Shown: positions 56,401-64,000 of the stretch, piece by piece
Position numbering within the stretch: the stretch's first letter is position 1
Layout of the letters: every line of letters starts with the position of its first letter
DNA from: Strigops habroptila
Lineage: Eukaryota > Chordata > Aves > Psittaciformes > Psittacidae
NCBI RefSeq assembly: GCF_004027225.2
Contig: NC_046360.1
Span: 5,568,001-5,632,000 of the forward strand
Length of the DNA stretch: 64,000 bases
Direction: 5' to 3'
The notes under the pieces: generated by a model
Told to the model about the DNA's origin: nothing
The model's input: the letters and a program-made list of their open reading frames with translations, nothing else
Databases searched by the model: none
Position numbers and translations under genes: made by a program

Positions 56401-59400
56401 CAGGCTTTGTTATTAAATTAGTTGCACTACGTACAAAATGTGGAGAAAGATTTTTGGAAAACATCGCCCTTGCTTTGCATACATACAGGATGATAACCAG
56501 GATAGGAATACACATTACCAAGAACTCCAGGAATCTCAAGATGCTGGAAGTTATTCAACTCCCTTATTTTTTCCATTTGTTAAACAGGGTGCATAAAATT
56601 CACCTTGAGTCCTTAATACATAGGAGAGAAAACTGTGTGCTAGTTGTAATTGCCTCATGTGACTGTACACATATATGGCTCCAGATGGTGCTAATAACTA
56701 GATACAGCCTACTCAGATACCTCACTTCCCAGCAGAGTAAGACTTTACCCATATCCCTCAATGTGTGTCCAAATATAGCTTCTGCCTCAAAAATAGCTAT
56801 GCAAAATGGATCTGTCTTCCTAAGTGGACTTATTGCTGTCTTCAGAGCCCTCTGTTTCTCTGTTCATTTGGCTATTTGTGCAATGAAACATCTCCCTGCT
56901 CAATAAAATCTGCACTGGGTGCCACCAACCCCTGTCTCTTTATGAAAAAGTGCGTGAAATAAAAGCAGCTGATCCTCTAAGGCTCTTTCCCATGCTGTGG
57001 GACTGCTTTTATCTGGGACCACGGTTTCAGATATTTCTTAAAGCAGCTTAAAAATTAATGCAGTTTCAATCAATTCTAATATCTGCAATAAATTGGAGGA
57101 AAACAGATTTTTGGGCAAGCCATATCATAAAACAGTAGCAGTTAGTTCCTGTGTATTCTGGACAAAGTCTTTTTAAAAGATGACTTTTAAAAAAGGTCAG
57201 AAGATGCCTAAATAATACATGTAAATTCATGCTGATTCTATGTATGTAGAGTCATAGGTGGATTAAAAAAAATTAACATAGCATCATTGAGCAATGACTT
57301 GGCAAGAAGTGAAACTGAGATCCATTGTGCAGGAAGCACATTCCTCCTGAAGCCTCCTGAATCTTGGCAATCTCCTGATTGTTTCTACAGAGGATGTCTG
57401 TTTTGGGGATCATGAATACATGAGTACAGACAAAAATGGCTACATTTAAAATCTGGCCTAACTTTACTTCCAGAATAAGAAACAATTTCAAATGGGATTC
57501 TCTTGTTCATCCTAGGAAATTTCACTGATGTCCCTCGGCTTGAACAACAGAATGTGCAAAAATCAGACCTATTAAAACTTGTTAACTCACTGGAAAGTAA
57601 GAAAAAAAAAAAGCCCCTTTCCTTTTATATTTGCACTCTGGAAAAAAACAAGAGTTAAAGATGAAAAACACAAGAGGTTCGTTCCTAAGAACACACAGCA
57701 GCTTCCAAGAATGCCCCTTTTTTTTTTCCCCCTCTAAATACTAAAGAAGAACCTTATAAAGCCAAGGGGGTTTTGTCCAGAAAGTCTCATAAAATCCATC
57801 ACACTCAAAATGGCCTTTATTTTCCCATGACTGGCAAGTATCTGTTAAGGAAGTCTGAAGAATACCCTTTCAAGGAAAGTGGCAAGGAAGAGCACCAGAC
57901 TTAATTTAAATGTCCCAACAGGATTAAAGCTGGCCATACTTCCAGTAAAATTAGTACAACATCCATTTTATTTATTGGAACTGCTGATTCATTATGGACT
58001 ACCTAAGTTATCTAGAAAGGCCATTTAAATGAGCCTTTTATCTAATGAATAATAGATCTTAAGGTTTCTATATCTGACTGTGACACTATTATATGTTTAG
58101 AGTGAACTTTTTAGATTCTTACCTATTCTGGCTAGGTTTATTTCATCTCCTGATACATTCAAACATCACCCATTAAAGCAAAGTATCTGGTCATAAACTG
58201 ATCTTGCTTCCGTCATTTGCTTTACTTTGAAGGCTGTCCTTGTATTCCCTCTCGTGTTCTTTCTTCCTCACACATCATAAAAATAATTACACTTCTGGTT
58301 TGAAGAAGTTGCTGTAGAATTACCATCATTAGTGTCAAACAGTTGATTTCAATAATTAGAAATCCTCCCCACTTGCTCAAACATTAGTGTTCTCAGTGCG
58401 CTCATACTGAGAATTAATATTGTCCAAGGATTTCTGATGTTTATACACTAGTGCTGCAGGCCCTGAACTCTAAGTCACATAAAAATCAGTAGGTTATAAG
58501 AAAAACTTTATAGAGCAAGGCCTTTAAATGACGTCAGTACAGATCTAGCTGTGTTTTCCGTGGTTTTATTCAAGGATTTCTTGGAAGATGTCTGTTTGTT
58601 AGGTTTTGAAGGGTTTTTTTAAGCTGTTTCCATTAGCATTTCAAGAATAAAAGTCAGTTAATTTGGAGAGTTTGCCTGAGGACCTCAGAAAGTTTAGCTG
58701 ATTTTTACTTGAGGACTGGGGCCTATTTAGATCAATACCAGATTTAAATCCAGATTTAGGCTATCCAGAGATACAGACTGACCTTCACCAGCTGCCTAAA
58801 GGATATCTCAATACCTAATTACCTTCCCTTTAGAATTAATTGTTGCTTTGAAAATCCTGTCCTTGGAGACATGAGCAGCTAATCCTGTTTATGTTAGGAA
58901 ATTTCTACAAATTCTTACAGCTATCAGGTAATGCCTTCTGGATTCTCCATTTAGCGCACTTTAATATCCACTTATATAAGACTTGCAGCTCCAGAAAAGC
59001 CTCTAAGCAAGTATGCACCACAGTGGGCAAGACTGCAAACAGCTCGAATTTTGTGTTCAAAAACCCAAGGCGTACAAAGTACAAAGTTATTGAAGTGAAA
59101 GGAAGACAGGATGTCACCTTGGTTCCTTTTGACTTAATTTCACATTGAGTTTAACACCCTTCACTGAAAATAACTGCTCATCTGTAATGATAGGGAAATG
59201 ATTTGTGATTTCTAGGCACTATGCCTCAAAATTTTTCTAGAAGCTTAGGAAGATGAAATAAATAAAAGGCAAGACTATTTCATTTCCCCAGTTTCTCTTC
59301 AGACTTCTTTTAAAACAACCTGGGGGGAATTTGTAAGTAATGGAAATTACCTGACAAGTGTTCCTTTGCAGAAGGAGTAAAGTCATTCTAGCATGGGTGA

Positions 59401-60672
59401 TACTGAGCTGGTGAGCATGCTCCTCAGCTTTGATAACAACACAGTTATAATACGCAATCTAACGTGATTTACACGCAAGTTACTTTCAAGTGTCCTCAGT
59501 AACCTCTTGCCTTCATCTTTGCAATTTTCTTATGAATAATGAATGGTTAACAAAGTTGTGTACTAAGGAGGAGCAGTTACCTCTGCTAACAGGAGATGAC
59601 CTGACAGAAATTCACCTGGAAAAGCACATACTGTGTTGAAGTTCTCAATTTCTTTTAAAGCTCAAAACAACAATAGTTTTGTTGTGACCTTTCTGTTTGT
59701 AAACCACCTGGCAGTTACATGTGCAAATACTATTTTGAACAGAGTTAAAAATCTAAACACACCTTTGCACAGTTTAGTAAGCAACTGTAGATATCATCCC
59801 TATTCAGTTCTATTAAAATATATCTCATGAAACCCCCTTCCAAACAAAATCACTCTGTGACAGTACCTGTGTTTTTGTAGTCAGTGTATATGCTTGCATT
59901 GAAATGTTTTCCTAGTGTTTTTCTAGTTTCAAGTTTGTATGGAGAAATGCCTTTTCTATTGAACAAATGCAACTAAACCAAAAACATTTCCATGATTGTC
60001 AAAATATTCCATTCAGTTTTTCCATTTTGTACCCAGGTCTATTTACAGGTTCCTTTTATGTAATGGCTAATGCAGTGGGGGGGTGTGTGTGCTTTCTTTT
60101 CCCATGAACTGCTACTGCAACAAGATAGCAGACCTACTCCTGTCCCTGAAACAGTGAAAGTCAGCCTTTCTTCTTCCAGGAGAAGTAAATATTTACATAA
60201 AGAATACAATATTTTAACACTAAACATGTTTCTCATCACTACACCCAACAACAAGAGAGAATTCTACTCACAGCAGTGCCCTAATAAAACTGGAACAACC
60301 TCAGTGAAGACTTAAGAGATACTCTGAAATTTAAACACGTCACAAAACAGGAACAGGAGTAAATTCTGTCCTCCATTTGTACAAGCAAACTCTATTTACA
60401 TCATTGTGTTACATCTTAAAACGTACAGGGCATAACAGGTAACTACAAGTAAAATGCTGGTCCTTACCTTTGCCTATAGAAGTGGCTATTCCATTCATTA
60501 ACTGGGATAAAGATTTACCGGGAGAACCAGAGATATCTGAGGATGCCACCGAGTTACTGCTCAGGAGATCAATCTTCCCTGCCTGCTGTCGGAACTTCTC
60601 CAGCTCTCTGGATAAGAGGTTAAACTGCTCGCTCTGCGTCCGGCATTTCTCCTCTAGCTCTCGGACCTTAGC
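23273..60672 (-). CDS. RIMBP2: RIMBP2, RIM-binding protein 2 (18 coding exons visible, 5' end outside the window)
   Basis: A presynaptic active-zone scaffold. Its SH3 domains bind proline-rich motifs of RIM proteins and voltage-gated calcium channels, keeping channels near release sites. Visible exons join in phase to 4137 nt, 1378 residues including both cassettes. Residues counted within the window: coiled-coil part 1-35, SH3-1 about 135-200, FN3 domains about 265-350, 358-450 and 452-548, acidic and Ser/Pro-rich linker 549-1097, SH3-2 about 1125-1190, SH3-3 about 1229-1290, basic tail to 1378. Exons in gene order: 60468-60672, 54668-54819, 51855-51931, 50820-50929, 49599-50408, 47291-47442, 46429-46896, 44786-44935, 43384-43542, 39708-40442, 37915-38032, 34727-34879, 31655-31839, 29306-29474, 27047-27144, 26167-26238, 25861-25995, 23273-23461. 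The start codon and the remaining coiled coil lie right of 64000. Human RIMBP2 is 1052 residues as recalled, without the cassettes. Confidence 0.97.
23983..24023 (-). repeat. Long polypyrimidine tract upstream of R18b
   Basis: An A/G run on the plus strand gives a C/T-rich tract on the RIMBP2 transcript, about 530 nt before the R18b acceptor. It is a possible splicing-regulator site or simple repeat. Confidence 0.6.
24559..24564 (-). terminator. RIMBP2: Candidate poly(A) signal for the short RIMBP2 isoform
   Basis: AATAAA on the minus strand, about 0.7 kb after the R18a stop codon. If used, R18a is a true terminal exon. If not, R18a would have to be spliced onward to the R18b region as part of the 3' UTR. 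Confidence 0.35.
25254..25280 (-). CDS. RIMBP2: RIMBP2 exon R18a, alternative short C-terminus KKSVHFTP
   Basis: After an AAACAG acceptor the minus strand reads KKSVHFTP and a TAA stop at 25254-25256. Joined to R17 this gives [11 protein letters not shown], the exact C-terminus I recall for canonical human RIMBP2. The exon is too short for ORF calling. Its polypyrimidine tract is weak, so inclusion is probably regulated. A candidate AATAAA on the minus strand at 24559-24564 could end this transcript. Confidence 0.85.
   Translation of the reverse strand, partial: KKSVHFTP
25306..25340. repeat. AT-rich simple repeat
   Basis: An imperfect (TA)n run just upstream, on the transcript, of the R18a acceptor. 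It leaves that acceptor with only a short pyrimidine tract. Confidence 0.85.
25861..25995 (-). CDS. RIMBP2: RIMBP2 exon R17, end of SH3-3
   Basis: Encodes 45 residues: [20 protein letters not shown] closes SH3-3, then [18 protein letters not shown] and MRTKAKR. The acceptor is CTGCTGCAG. The donor AGG|GTAAGC in phase 0 can join to either C-terminal exon. Confidence 0.96.
26167..26238 (-). CDS. RIMBP2: RIMBP2 exon R16, SH3-3 middle
   Basis: A 72-nt exon encoding [16 protein letters not shown] and IDEDGFYY. Phase 0/0. The acceptor is TTTCCTGCAG and the donor TAC|GTAAGT. Confidence 0.96.
27047..27144 (-). CDS. RIMBP2: RIMBP2 exon R15, start of SH3-3
   Basis: Encodes [20 protein letters not shown] and [12 protein letters not shown], the basic lead-in and first strands of SH3-3 with ALYDYDP. 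The acceptor is CCGGAGCAG and the donor GAG|GTACTG. Confidence 0.95.
29306..29474 (-). CDS. RIMBP2: RIMBP2 exon R14, end of SH3-2
   Basis: Encodes [40 protein letters not shown] and [16 protein letters not shown]. It closes SH3-2 (DGFY, GLIPCN in place of GLVPSN). The donor ATCG|GTAAGG is good. The frame stays open for about 140 codons into the following intron. Confidence 0.96.
30190..30300. repeat. A-rich low-complexity block with CA repeat
   Basis: Repeated AAAATA-type runs, then a CACACACACACA stretch and several A8-A9 tracts. Such blocks slip easily in replication and sequencing. Confidence 0.85.
30318..30341 (+). other. G-quadruplex-capable G runs
   Basis: Four G runs of three or more separated by one or two bases (GGGGA, GGGGGGCA, GGGGGA, GGG). 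This meets the simple G4 pattern on the plus strand, the non-transcribed sense for RIMBP2, so the RNA carries C runs. Confidence 0.7.
31655..31839 (-). CDS. RIMBP2: RIMBP2 exon R13, start of SH3-2
   Basis: Encodes [20 protein letters not shown], then [19 protein letters not shown] and [11 protein letters not shown], opening SH3-2 with its ALFDYDP motif. The acceptor is CTTCCATAG and the donor AAG|GTGGGA. Confidence 0.96.
31840..34726 (-). other. RIMBP2: RIMBP2 intron between R12 and R13
   Basis: 2.9 kb without a supported exon, repeat family or other gene. Short open frames near 31966-32304 and 33195-33570 lack homology and splice context. Confidence 0.6.
34727..34879 (-). CDS. RIMBP2: RIMBP2 exon R12, 153-nt frame-neutral cassette exon
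   Basis: Encodes about 51 residues ([51 protein letters not shown]) between R11 and SH3-2. Phase is 1 at both ends (acceptor CTCCATAG, donor TACG|GTATGC), so it can be skipped. The human 1052-residue form passes directly from VPSI to DDYG as I recall it. The insert is Ser- and Arg-rich with several phosphorylatable sites. Confidence 0.8.
34880..37914 (-). other. RIMBP2: RIMBP2 intron between R11 and R12
   Basis: 3.0 kb without a supported exon. It contains the GATG-type repeat at 37531-37582. Open frames at 35603-36048 are hydrophobic but show no homology. Confidence 0.6.
37531..37582. repeat. GATG/GCTGAATG simple repeat
   Basis: A degenerate tandem stretch built from GATGGATG and GCTGAATG units, with two near-perfect 12-bp copies at the right end. 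Confidence 0.75.
37915..38032 (-). CDS. RIMBP2: RIMBP2 exon R11
   Basis: Encodes [20 protein letters not shown], then [19 protein letters not shown], matching the human ILGNPASAG and QRSRP region. The phase-0 acceptor TCTTCTAG must be used. A second AG seven bases downstream (CTTTTAG) would shift the frame. The donor ATTG|GTTAGT is unusual but in phase. Confidence 0.9.
39628..39667 (-). promoter_or_regulatory. RIMBP2: Polypyrimidine tract just downstream of cassette R10
   Basis: The plus strand is an almost pure A/G run, so the transcript carries a C/T-rich tract starting about 40 nt after the R10 donor. Such tracts bind PTB-family splicing repressors. The role here is inferred. Confidence 0.45.
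39708..40442 (-). CDS. RIMBP2: RIMBP2 exon R10, 735-nt frame-neutral cassette exon
   Basis: Encodes 245 residues from [13 protein letters not shown] to DAEDSLVCE, phase 0 at both ends (acceptor TTTTAAG, donor GAA|GTAAAT), so skipping keeps the frame. It is absent from the 1052-residue human form as I recall it, where the R9 end (HNALK) joins straight to the R11 equivalent. The content is disordered and charged: [20 protein letters not shown], a Cys-rich [15 protein letters not shown], and [14 protein letters not shown], a possible basophilic kinase site. Long open frame and clean splice sites support coding. Confidence 0.85.
40443..43383 (-). other. RIMBP2: RIMBP2 intron between R9 and R10
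   Basis: 2.9 kb with no recognised exon, repeat family or gene apart from the pyrimidine tract next to R10. Confidence 0.6.
40495..40542 (-). promoter_or_regulatory. RIMBP2: Polypyrimidine tract upstream of cassette R10
   Basis: A C/T-rich stretch on the transcript 50-100 nt before the R10 acceptor, separate from the acceptor's own tract. With the downstream tract it flanks the cassette, an arrangement known for PTB-repressed neuronal exons. The role here is inferred. Confidence 0.45.
43384..43542 (-). CDS. RIMBP2: RIMBP2 exon R9, acidic linker
   Basis: Encodes 53 residues, [20 protein letters not shown], then [20 protein letters not shown] and the basic [13 protein letters not shown]. Phase 0/0. 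The donor AAG|GTAAGT is strong. Confidence 0.96.
44786..44935 (-). CDS. RIMBP2: RIMBP2 exon R8
   Basis: Encodes 50 residues, [12 protein letters not shown] through an acidic [11 protein letters not shown] to [17 protein letters not shown]. The phase is 0/0. The ATG right at the acceptor is internal. The donor is CAA|GTAAGT. Confidence 0.95.
46429..46896 (-). CDS. RIMBP2: RIMBP2 exon R7, second half of FN3-3 and Pro-rich linker
   Basis: A 468-nt exon of 156 codons, phase 0 at both ends. [16 protein letters not shown] and [15 protein letters not shown] complete FN3-3. A Pro-rich stretch follows ([35 protein letters not shown]), then a helical [17 protein letters not shown]. The donor is AGG|GTAAAG. 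Confidence 0.96.
47291..47442 (-). CDS. RIMBP2: RIMBP2 exon R6, first half of FN3-3
   Basis: Encodes [32 protein letters not shown] and [12 protein letters not shown], the first strands of FN3-3. The acceptor is TTTCTTAG and the donor CGG|GTGAGT. Confidence 0.96.
49599..50408 (-). CDS. RIMBP2: RIMBP2 exon R5, end of SH3-1, FN3-1 and FN3-2
   Basis: An 810-nt exon encoding 270 residues. It closes SH3-1 with [12 protein letters not shown], then an acidic linker ([18 protein letters not shown]), FN3-1 ([26 protein letters not shown]) and FN3-2 ([33 protein letters not shown]). The acceptor is CTTACCAG and the donor GCAG|GTTTGA. Confidence 0.97.
50820..50929 (-). CDS. RIMBP2: RIMBP2 exon R4, SH3-1 core
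   Basis: Encodes [17 protein letters not shown] and [22 protein letters not shown] replaces the usual Trp pair of SH3 domains, as in all three RIM-BP SH3s. The acceptor is CATTGCAG and the donor GAAG|GTATTT. Confidence 0.95.
51855..51931 (-). CDS. RIMBP2: RIMBP2 exon R3, start of SH3-1
   Basis: Encodes [18 protein letters not shown] and HLCIARYS, where SH3-1 begins. The phase-0 acceptor (TTTTTACAG) falls before an ATG codon, but the Met is internal. The donor is AG|GTAAAA. Confidence 0.93.
51932..54667 (-). other. RIMBP2: RIMBP2 intron between R2 and R3
   Basis: 2.7 kb. I see no exon, mobile element or long repeat. Confidence 0.6.
54668..54819 (-). CDS. RIMBP2: RIMBP2 exon R2
   Basis: Encodes 50 residues with [34 protein letters not shown] and FDSD, a disordered linker before SH3-1. 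The acceptor is CACTGCCAG and the donor GAC|GTGAGT. Confidence 0.95.
54820..60467 (-). other. RIMBP2: RIMBP2 intron between R1 and R2
   Basis: The largest complete intron in the window, 5.6 kb. No coding exon or known repeat is recognised. Short open frames such as 56454-56906 have no homology I can name. Confidence 0.6.
60468..60672 (-). CDS. RIMBP2: RIMBP2 exon R1, end of coiled coil
   Basis: Encodes [31 protein letters not shown] and then a Ser/Gly-rich part ending GIATSIGKG. The heptad-like Leu spacing is the tail of the N-terminal coiled coil. The acceptor is TTGTGCAG in phase 0 and the donor AAAG|GTAAGG in phase 1. It is the first exon visible in the window. Confidence 0.95.
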
Positions 60673-63600
60673 CTGCACAAGCAAGACATAACACCGACAT
60701 TAGACTGAGATCAGAGCAAGCTGTGACTGCATCAGATTTTTCTACAGTACCGGGAAGCCAGGATAGGCAAACTATTTGGGACAAACAGGCCTACAATCAC
60801 ATTTTTCTTCCCCTAAATTCTCACCCATGTTTAGAACGAAACCTTTTACTAGCCCTGTAATATCGCGGTAAGTATTCCTTTAACCCACAGTTTCCAAAGG
60901 GGAATTTCCTCATTATGTTTTTGGCAGTGCTAAAACAAAATCACTGCCAAGAACACCTGCAAACAGATCCTACAGCTTTCTGACTTCTACACATATCTGA
61001 ATGTCACTTTTGTGCACTCCTCCAACGTTTCCTAAACATCAGGTATATTTCTGAGGTTTCCCAATACTCCGCTATTAAGCTGAAGACTCCCGAATTGCTA
61101 GATTAACATTTATGTATTAAAACCCAACAACAACAAAAAAAGGCCCACAGTGGTTCATGCAGAATGTGAGCCTAGCTACTGGCTGAATTCCCTTGCAAAA
61201 ATAATGCTCCTCACTATAGATGCCAAACCACACAGAAGTAATCCAGTCACCAGCCAAGCGGAGAATGTGTGTAAGCTTGTGAGAAGTATCAAAATGTCAT
61301 TGTTGGCAAACATTTTTGTTTTAATTTTGAGGCATCAGCCTTTAACAAAACAGAACTTATATGATAAACTTGTGTCCTGACTTGGGAAATCTGCCTACAT
61401 ACAGTTTATGAATTCCTAATGTGAAAAAATGGATGAAGTGATGGAAAGATTTCCTGGTTGAAAGGAATGACAAAGGGCATGGGAATTTAGGACTTCTACA
61501 ACTTTTACTCAAAACATACATAAGGGGAGCGAAGACGCAAAGCCCAAATCTGCACATTTATTGTACCAGCTAAATTAAAGATATAATGATTTTTTCAATA
61601 GAACGCATTTTAATTTCAATCTGCATTTATCAACAGCCTGCATATCTATTTGCATACACTACGAGATATTCCTGAAGAGAAATCCCACAAATCTAGAGTG
61701 CCCAGAGAGTTAGGAAAGAGCATAATAAAACGTGTTGCAAATACTGAAGAATCAGCAAAGCTCCCTCAAAGCTCTGTTGTGAGGTCTGATTTTCACTTAG
61801 GGGCAAACAGTTGTCCTATATTCTGAAAATGTGCCAGAGCAAAAGTGCCGTTTTAGACCTAGGGAGCACTCGTGGTCTTATGTGCTGCTACCCAAACGCT
61901 GCAAGCAGAAGTAGCTCAACAGAGGCAGTAATAGGCTCCTTATATAAAAAGCTAATATGTTATATCCTAATCTGATGCTTTATGATGAACAAACATCACT
62001 TCCCTTCATTAAACCCCCCTTTATAGTATATGCCCAGTTAAACAACCAAACTAACAAAGGAAGTCTGGATACCAATTGGATTCATTCAACTGTACTAAAT
62101 GTCTTTTTCTTGCAAGAAAAATGTTCTCAGTTCATATAAAAAGGCCTGCACATACTACATATCAAGAAAACAATATATATTACATACATATAGCAAGATC
62201 TTAGCACAGCTCAAGATAAACAAAACACTTATAGTCCCCAGAAGAACACAAAAATCCAAATTGCCTACTACAGAAAGTGGTACTGTTTGTTCCTTTCTTT
62301 TGTAACAAATACATTTTTAAAGCTAGAGTGACTTTTGAGAAAATAATTTCTTCGTATTCATAAAACACAAATTAATTTAGTTCTGCCAAAGAAGTCTCAG
62401 GGGTATTTACCTGCATGATTATGAAACAGAAAACAATATGGTACAGAGACCTTGTGGGAGTTTTACACAAACATTAAATGCTTTGATTTTTGGTGGGTTT
62501 TTTTGTCTTTCATCTTTCCACTGTGGTTTTGAGCAACCAAAATATAAGCCTTTGTTACTTGTTAATTTGCTTCATGAATAATTCATCTATGTACTATTTT
62601 AAAAGAACATTAAACAAACAAAGCAGTAAACTAATTTGGGTTTTTAGATCCCCTCTTTCCAATGGGAAGCTTAAGGATGAGGTATTCACTCTCTAAGAAT
62701 ATATACTGACCTTTCCACATGCAGTTATGGGAACTCTAGCATAAAATAAAAAATAAAAGCATCACAGTCCAGACCTGAACAAGATTCTAAGGCTGCCTTA
62801 AAAATATTTTGGGAAAAAAATTAATTTTAATGTATTATTATTTATTAATTTAAAACTTCTTTGAATTTCAGTATATGCAACTATATATTTGACTTTTCTT
62901 TTGAGTACCTACAAACTTCAAGTTGTTCTCTCATCACAGTATGAAGCCTGGATGAAAAATGCCTTAACTACTGTTTTTTTAAATCAAGATTGTGAGTTAG
63001 CAGTGAATACAAAACTGGTACTATATAAAGAACAAATTGTCCTAAGATCCACAATAGTACTGGCAGGAGGCATTCTTCTCCTCATCTTTGTTTCTTCACT
63101 TGAGGCAGGTTCATTGTTAGTCAGCCAGACTCACCTCCCTGTGGAAAATCCATGTATTGACGGACATCACTGCAGAGCAAGGTATGTGCTTACACTCTCC
63201 TAAGTACTCTAAGTACTGAACTTTTATTCTCTATCATGGTATAGCCTATCCTAACCACAATGGCACAAAATTGCCAGGTCTACCAGGTCTCCCTAAACCT
63301 GGATCTGCCTATAGCACTGGTTGTATGAAAACACATTCGCTACTCCAGACCACACTTGAATGTATGCCACTTAGGACTTGCCAAGTTTCTCACACAATAC
63401 ATAGTGCTATTTCTAAAATGTAAACAGCTTCTTAAATGGAAAATGAAGCAGACTTCATCCATTACAAAAGATACTGTTCACACGAGACAGATATGACAAT
63501 GAGCAATTTTCCAGGTGGACAGGCTTGAATTCAGACTAGTAATTAGCTCACATATTCTGCTATGGAGATATCATTTCATGGTTTAACTGTTTACATAGCA

Positions 63601-64000
63601 GCAATGGCTTTCAGTAGATGGCTCAATAAATCAACTTCAAGTGAAAATATCACATAAAATTACCACTGTATTAACAAAGAAATAATCTGAATTCAGACAA
63701 AATCCACACAGTCAGAAAGCTACAATCTTGAATAAGCTACCAAACCATTCCTACTGGGCATGCTCATCAGAAATCAGCTGTCAAAACCAGCTTCTGAGTT
63801 CTCATTAGGTCATGCCAGATTTGAAAATTAATTTCTTGTAGAAAAAGATTTCTGATTTAGGTGATTTGGTATGAGGTCAATAAATGCCAAGCATGCTTGC
63901 ATAGCAATGGTTCTAGCACTCATCCCATGCAAGGTTAGGCAGGACTATCATACTCATTTTACAGGTAAAAAAGTGCAGGATTCATGACAGGGAAAGGAGA
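60673..64000 (-). other. RIMBP2: RIMBP2 intron upstream of R1, cut by the window edge
   Basis: No further coiled-coil exon (expected to end in a DLLQK-like sequence) could be found in these 3.3 kb, so the 5' exons lie beyond the window. The open frame 62889-63203 on the plus strand is not recognised. Confidence 0.6.

Noticed and set aside
56454-56962. 150-codon plus-strand frame in a RIMBP2 intron
   Set aside because: No recognisable domain, and the overlapping frame on the same strand is equally open. Considered as a nested gene but unsupported.

Overview
The window is vertebrate nuclear DNA and almost certainly avian. It holds interrupted genes with GT-AG introns, two CR1 3' ends with the bird-type terminal 'attctatgat' signature, and a 567-bp solo LTR that resembles a family I associate with neoavian birds. 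The host is therefore probably a non-galliform bird, but the species cannot be named from the sequence. Coding exons show the usual phase continuity, and no bacterial, plasmid or CRISPR content is present.

Layout. Positions 1-2300 are intergenic with no gene I can support. Positions 2300-2910 form a CpG island that is the promoter of PIWIL1 (+ strand), with a MYB-type site, a CCAAT box, an NRF1 site and a GC box in order before a non-coding first exon. PIWIL1 has 20 coding exons from 3408 to 20391, and its poly(A) signal is at 21233. All exon phases join to a single 870-residue frame with an intact D-E-D-H slicer tetrad (D641, E679, D711, H845). Its introns carry the solo LTR (7917-8483), CR1 remnants and a 15-bp tandem repeat.

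Positions 21870-64000 are RIMBP2 on the minus strand, tail-to-tail with PIWIL1 and separated by about 600 bp. This matches the order I recall for human 12q24.33 (FZD10, PIWIL1, RIMBP2). Eighteen coding exons join in phase from 60672 down to a stop at 23273. The first coding exons and the promoter lie beyond the right edge. The visible protein has part of an N-terminal coiled coil, SH3-1, three FN3 domains, a long acidic and proline-rich linker, SH3-2 and SH3-3. Two exons are frame-neutral cassettes (735 nt and 153 nt). Two alternative C-terminal exons exist: a short KKSVHFTP tail at 25254-25280 and a 62-residue basic tail at 23273-23461.

The two genes are not functionally linked. PIWIL1 is the germline piRNA-guided endonuclease that silences transposons. 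RIMBP2 is a presynaptic active-zone scaffold that links RIM proteins to voltage-gated calcium channels. No new defence or mobile system was found. The most useful observations concern RIMBP2 isoform choice, a transposon LTR inside a transposon-silencing gene, and the close convergent gene ends. All homology statements rest on recall of family sequences, not on a search.
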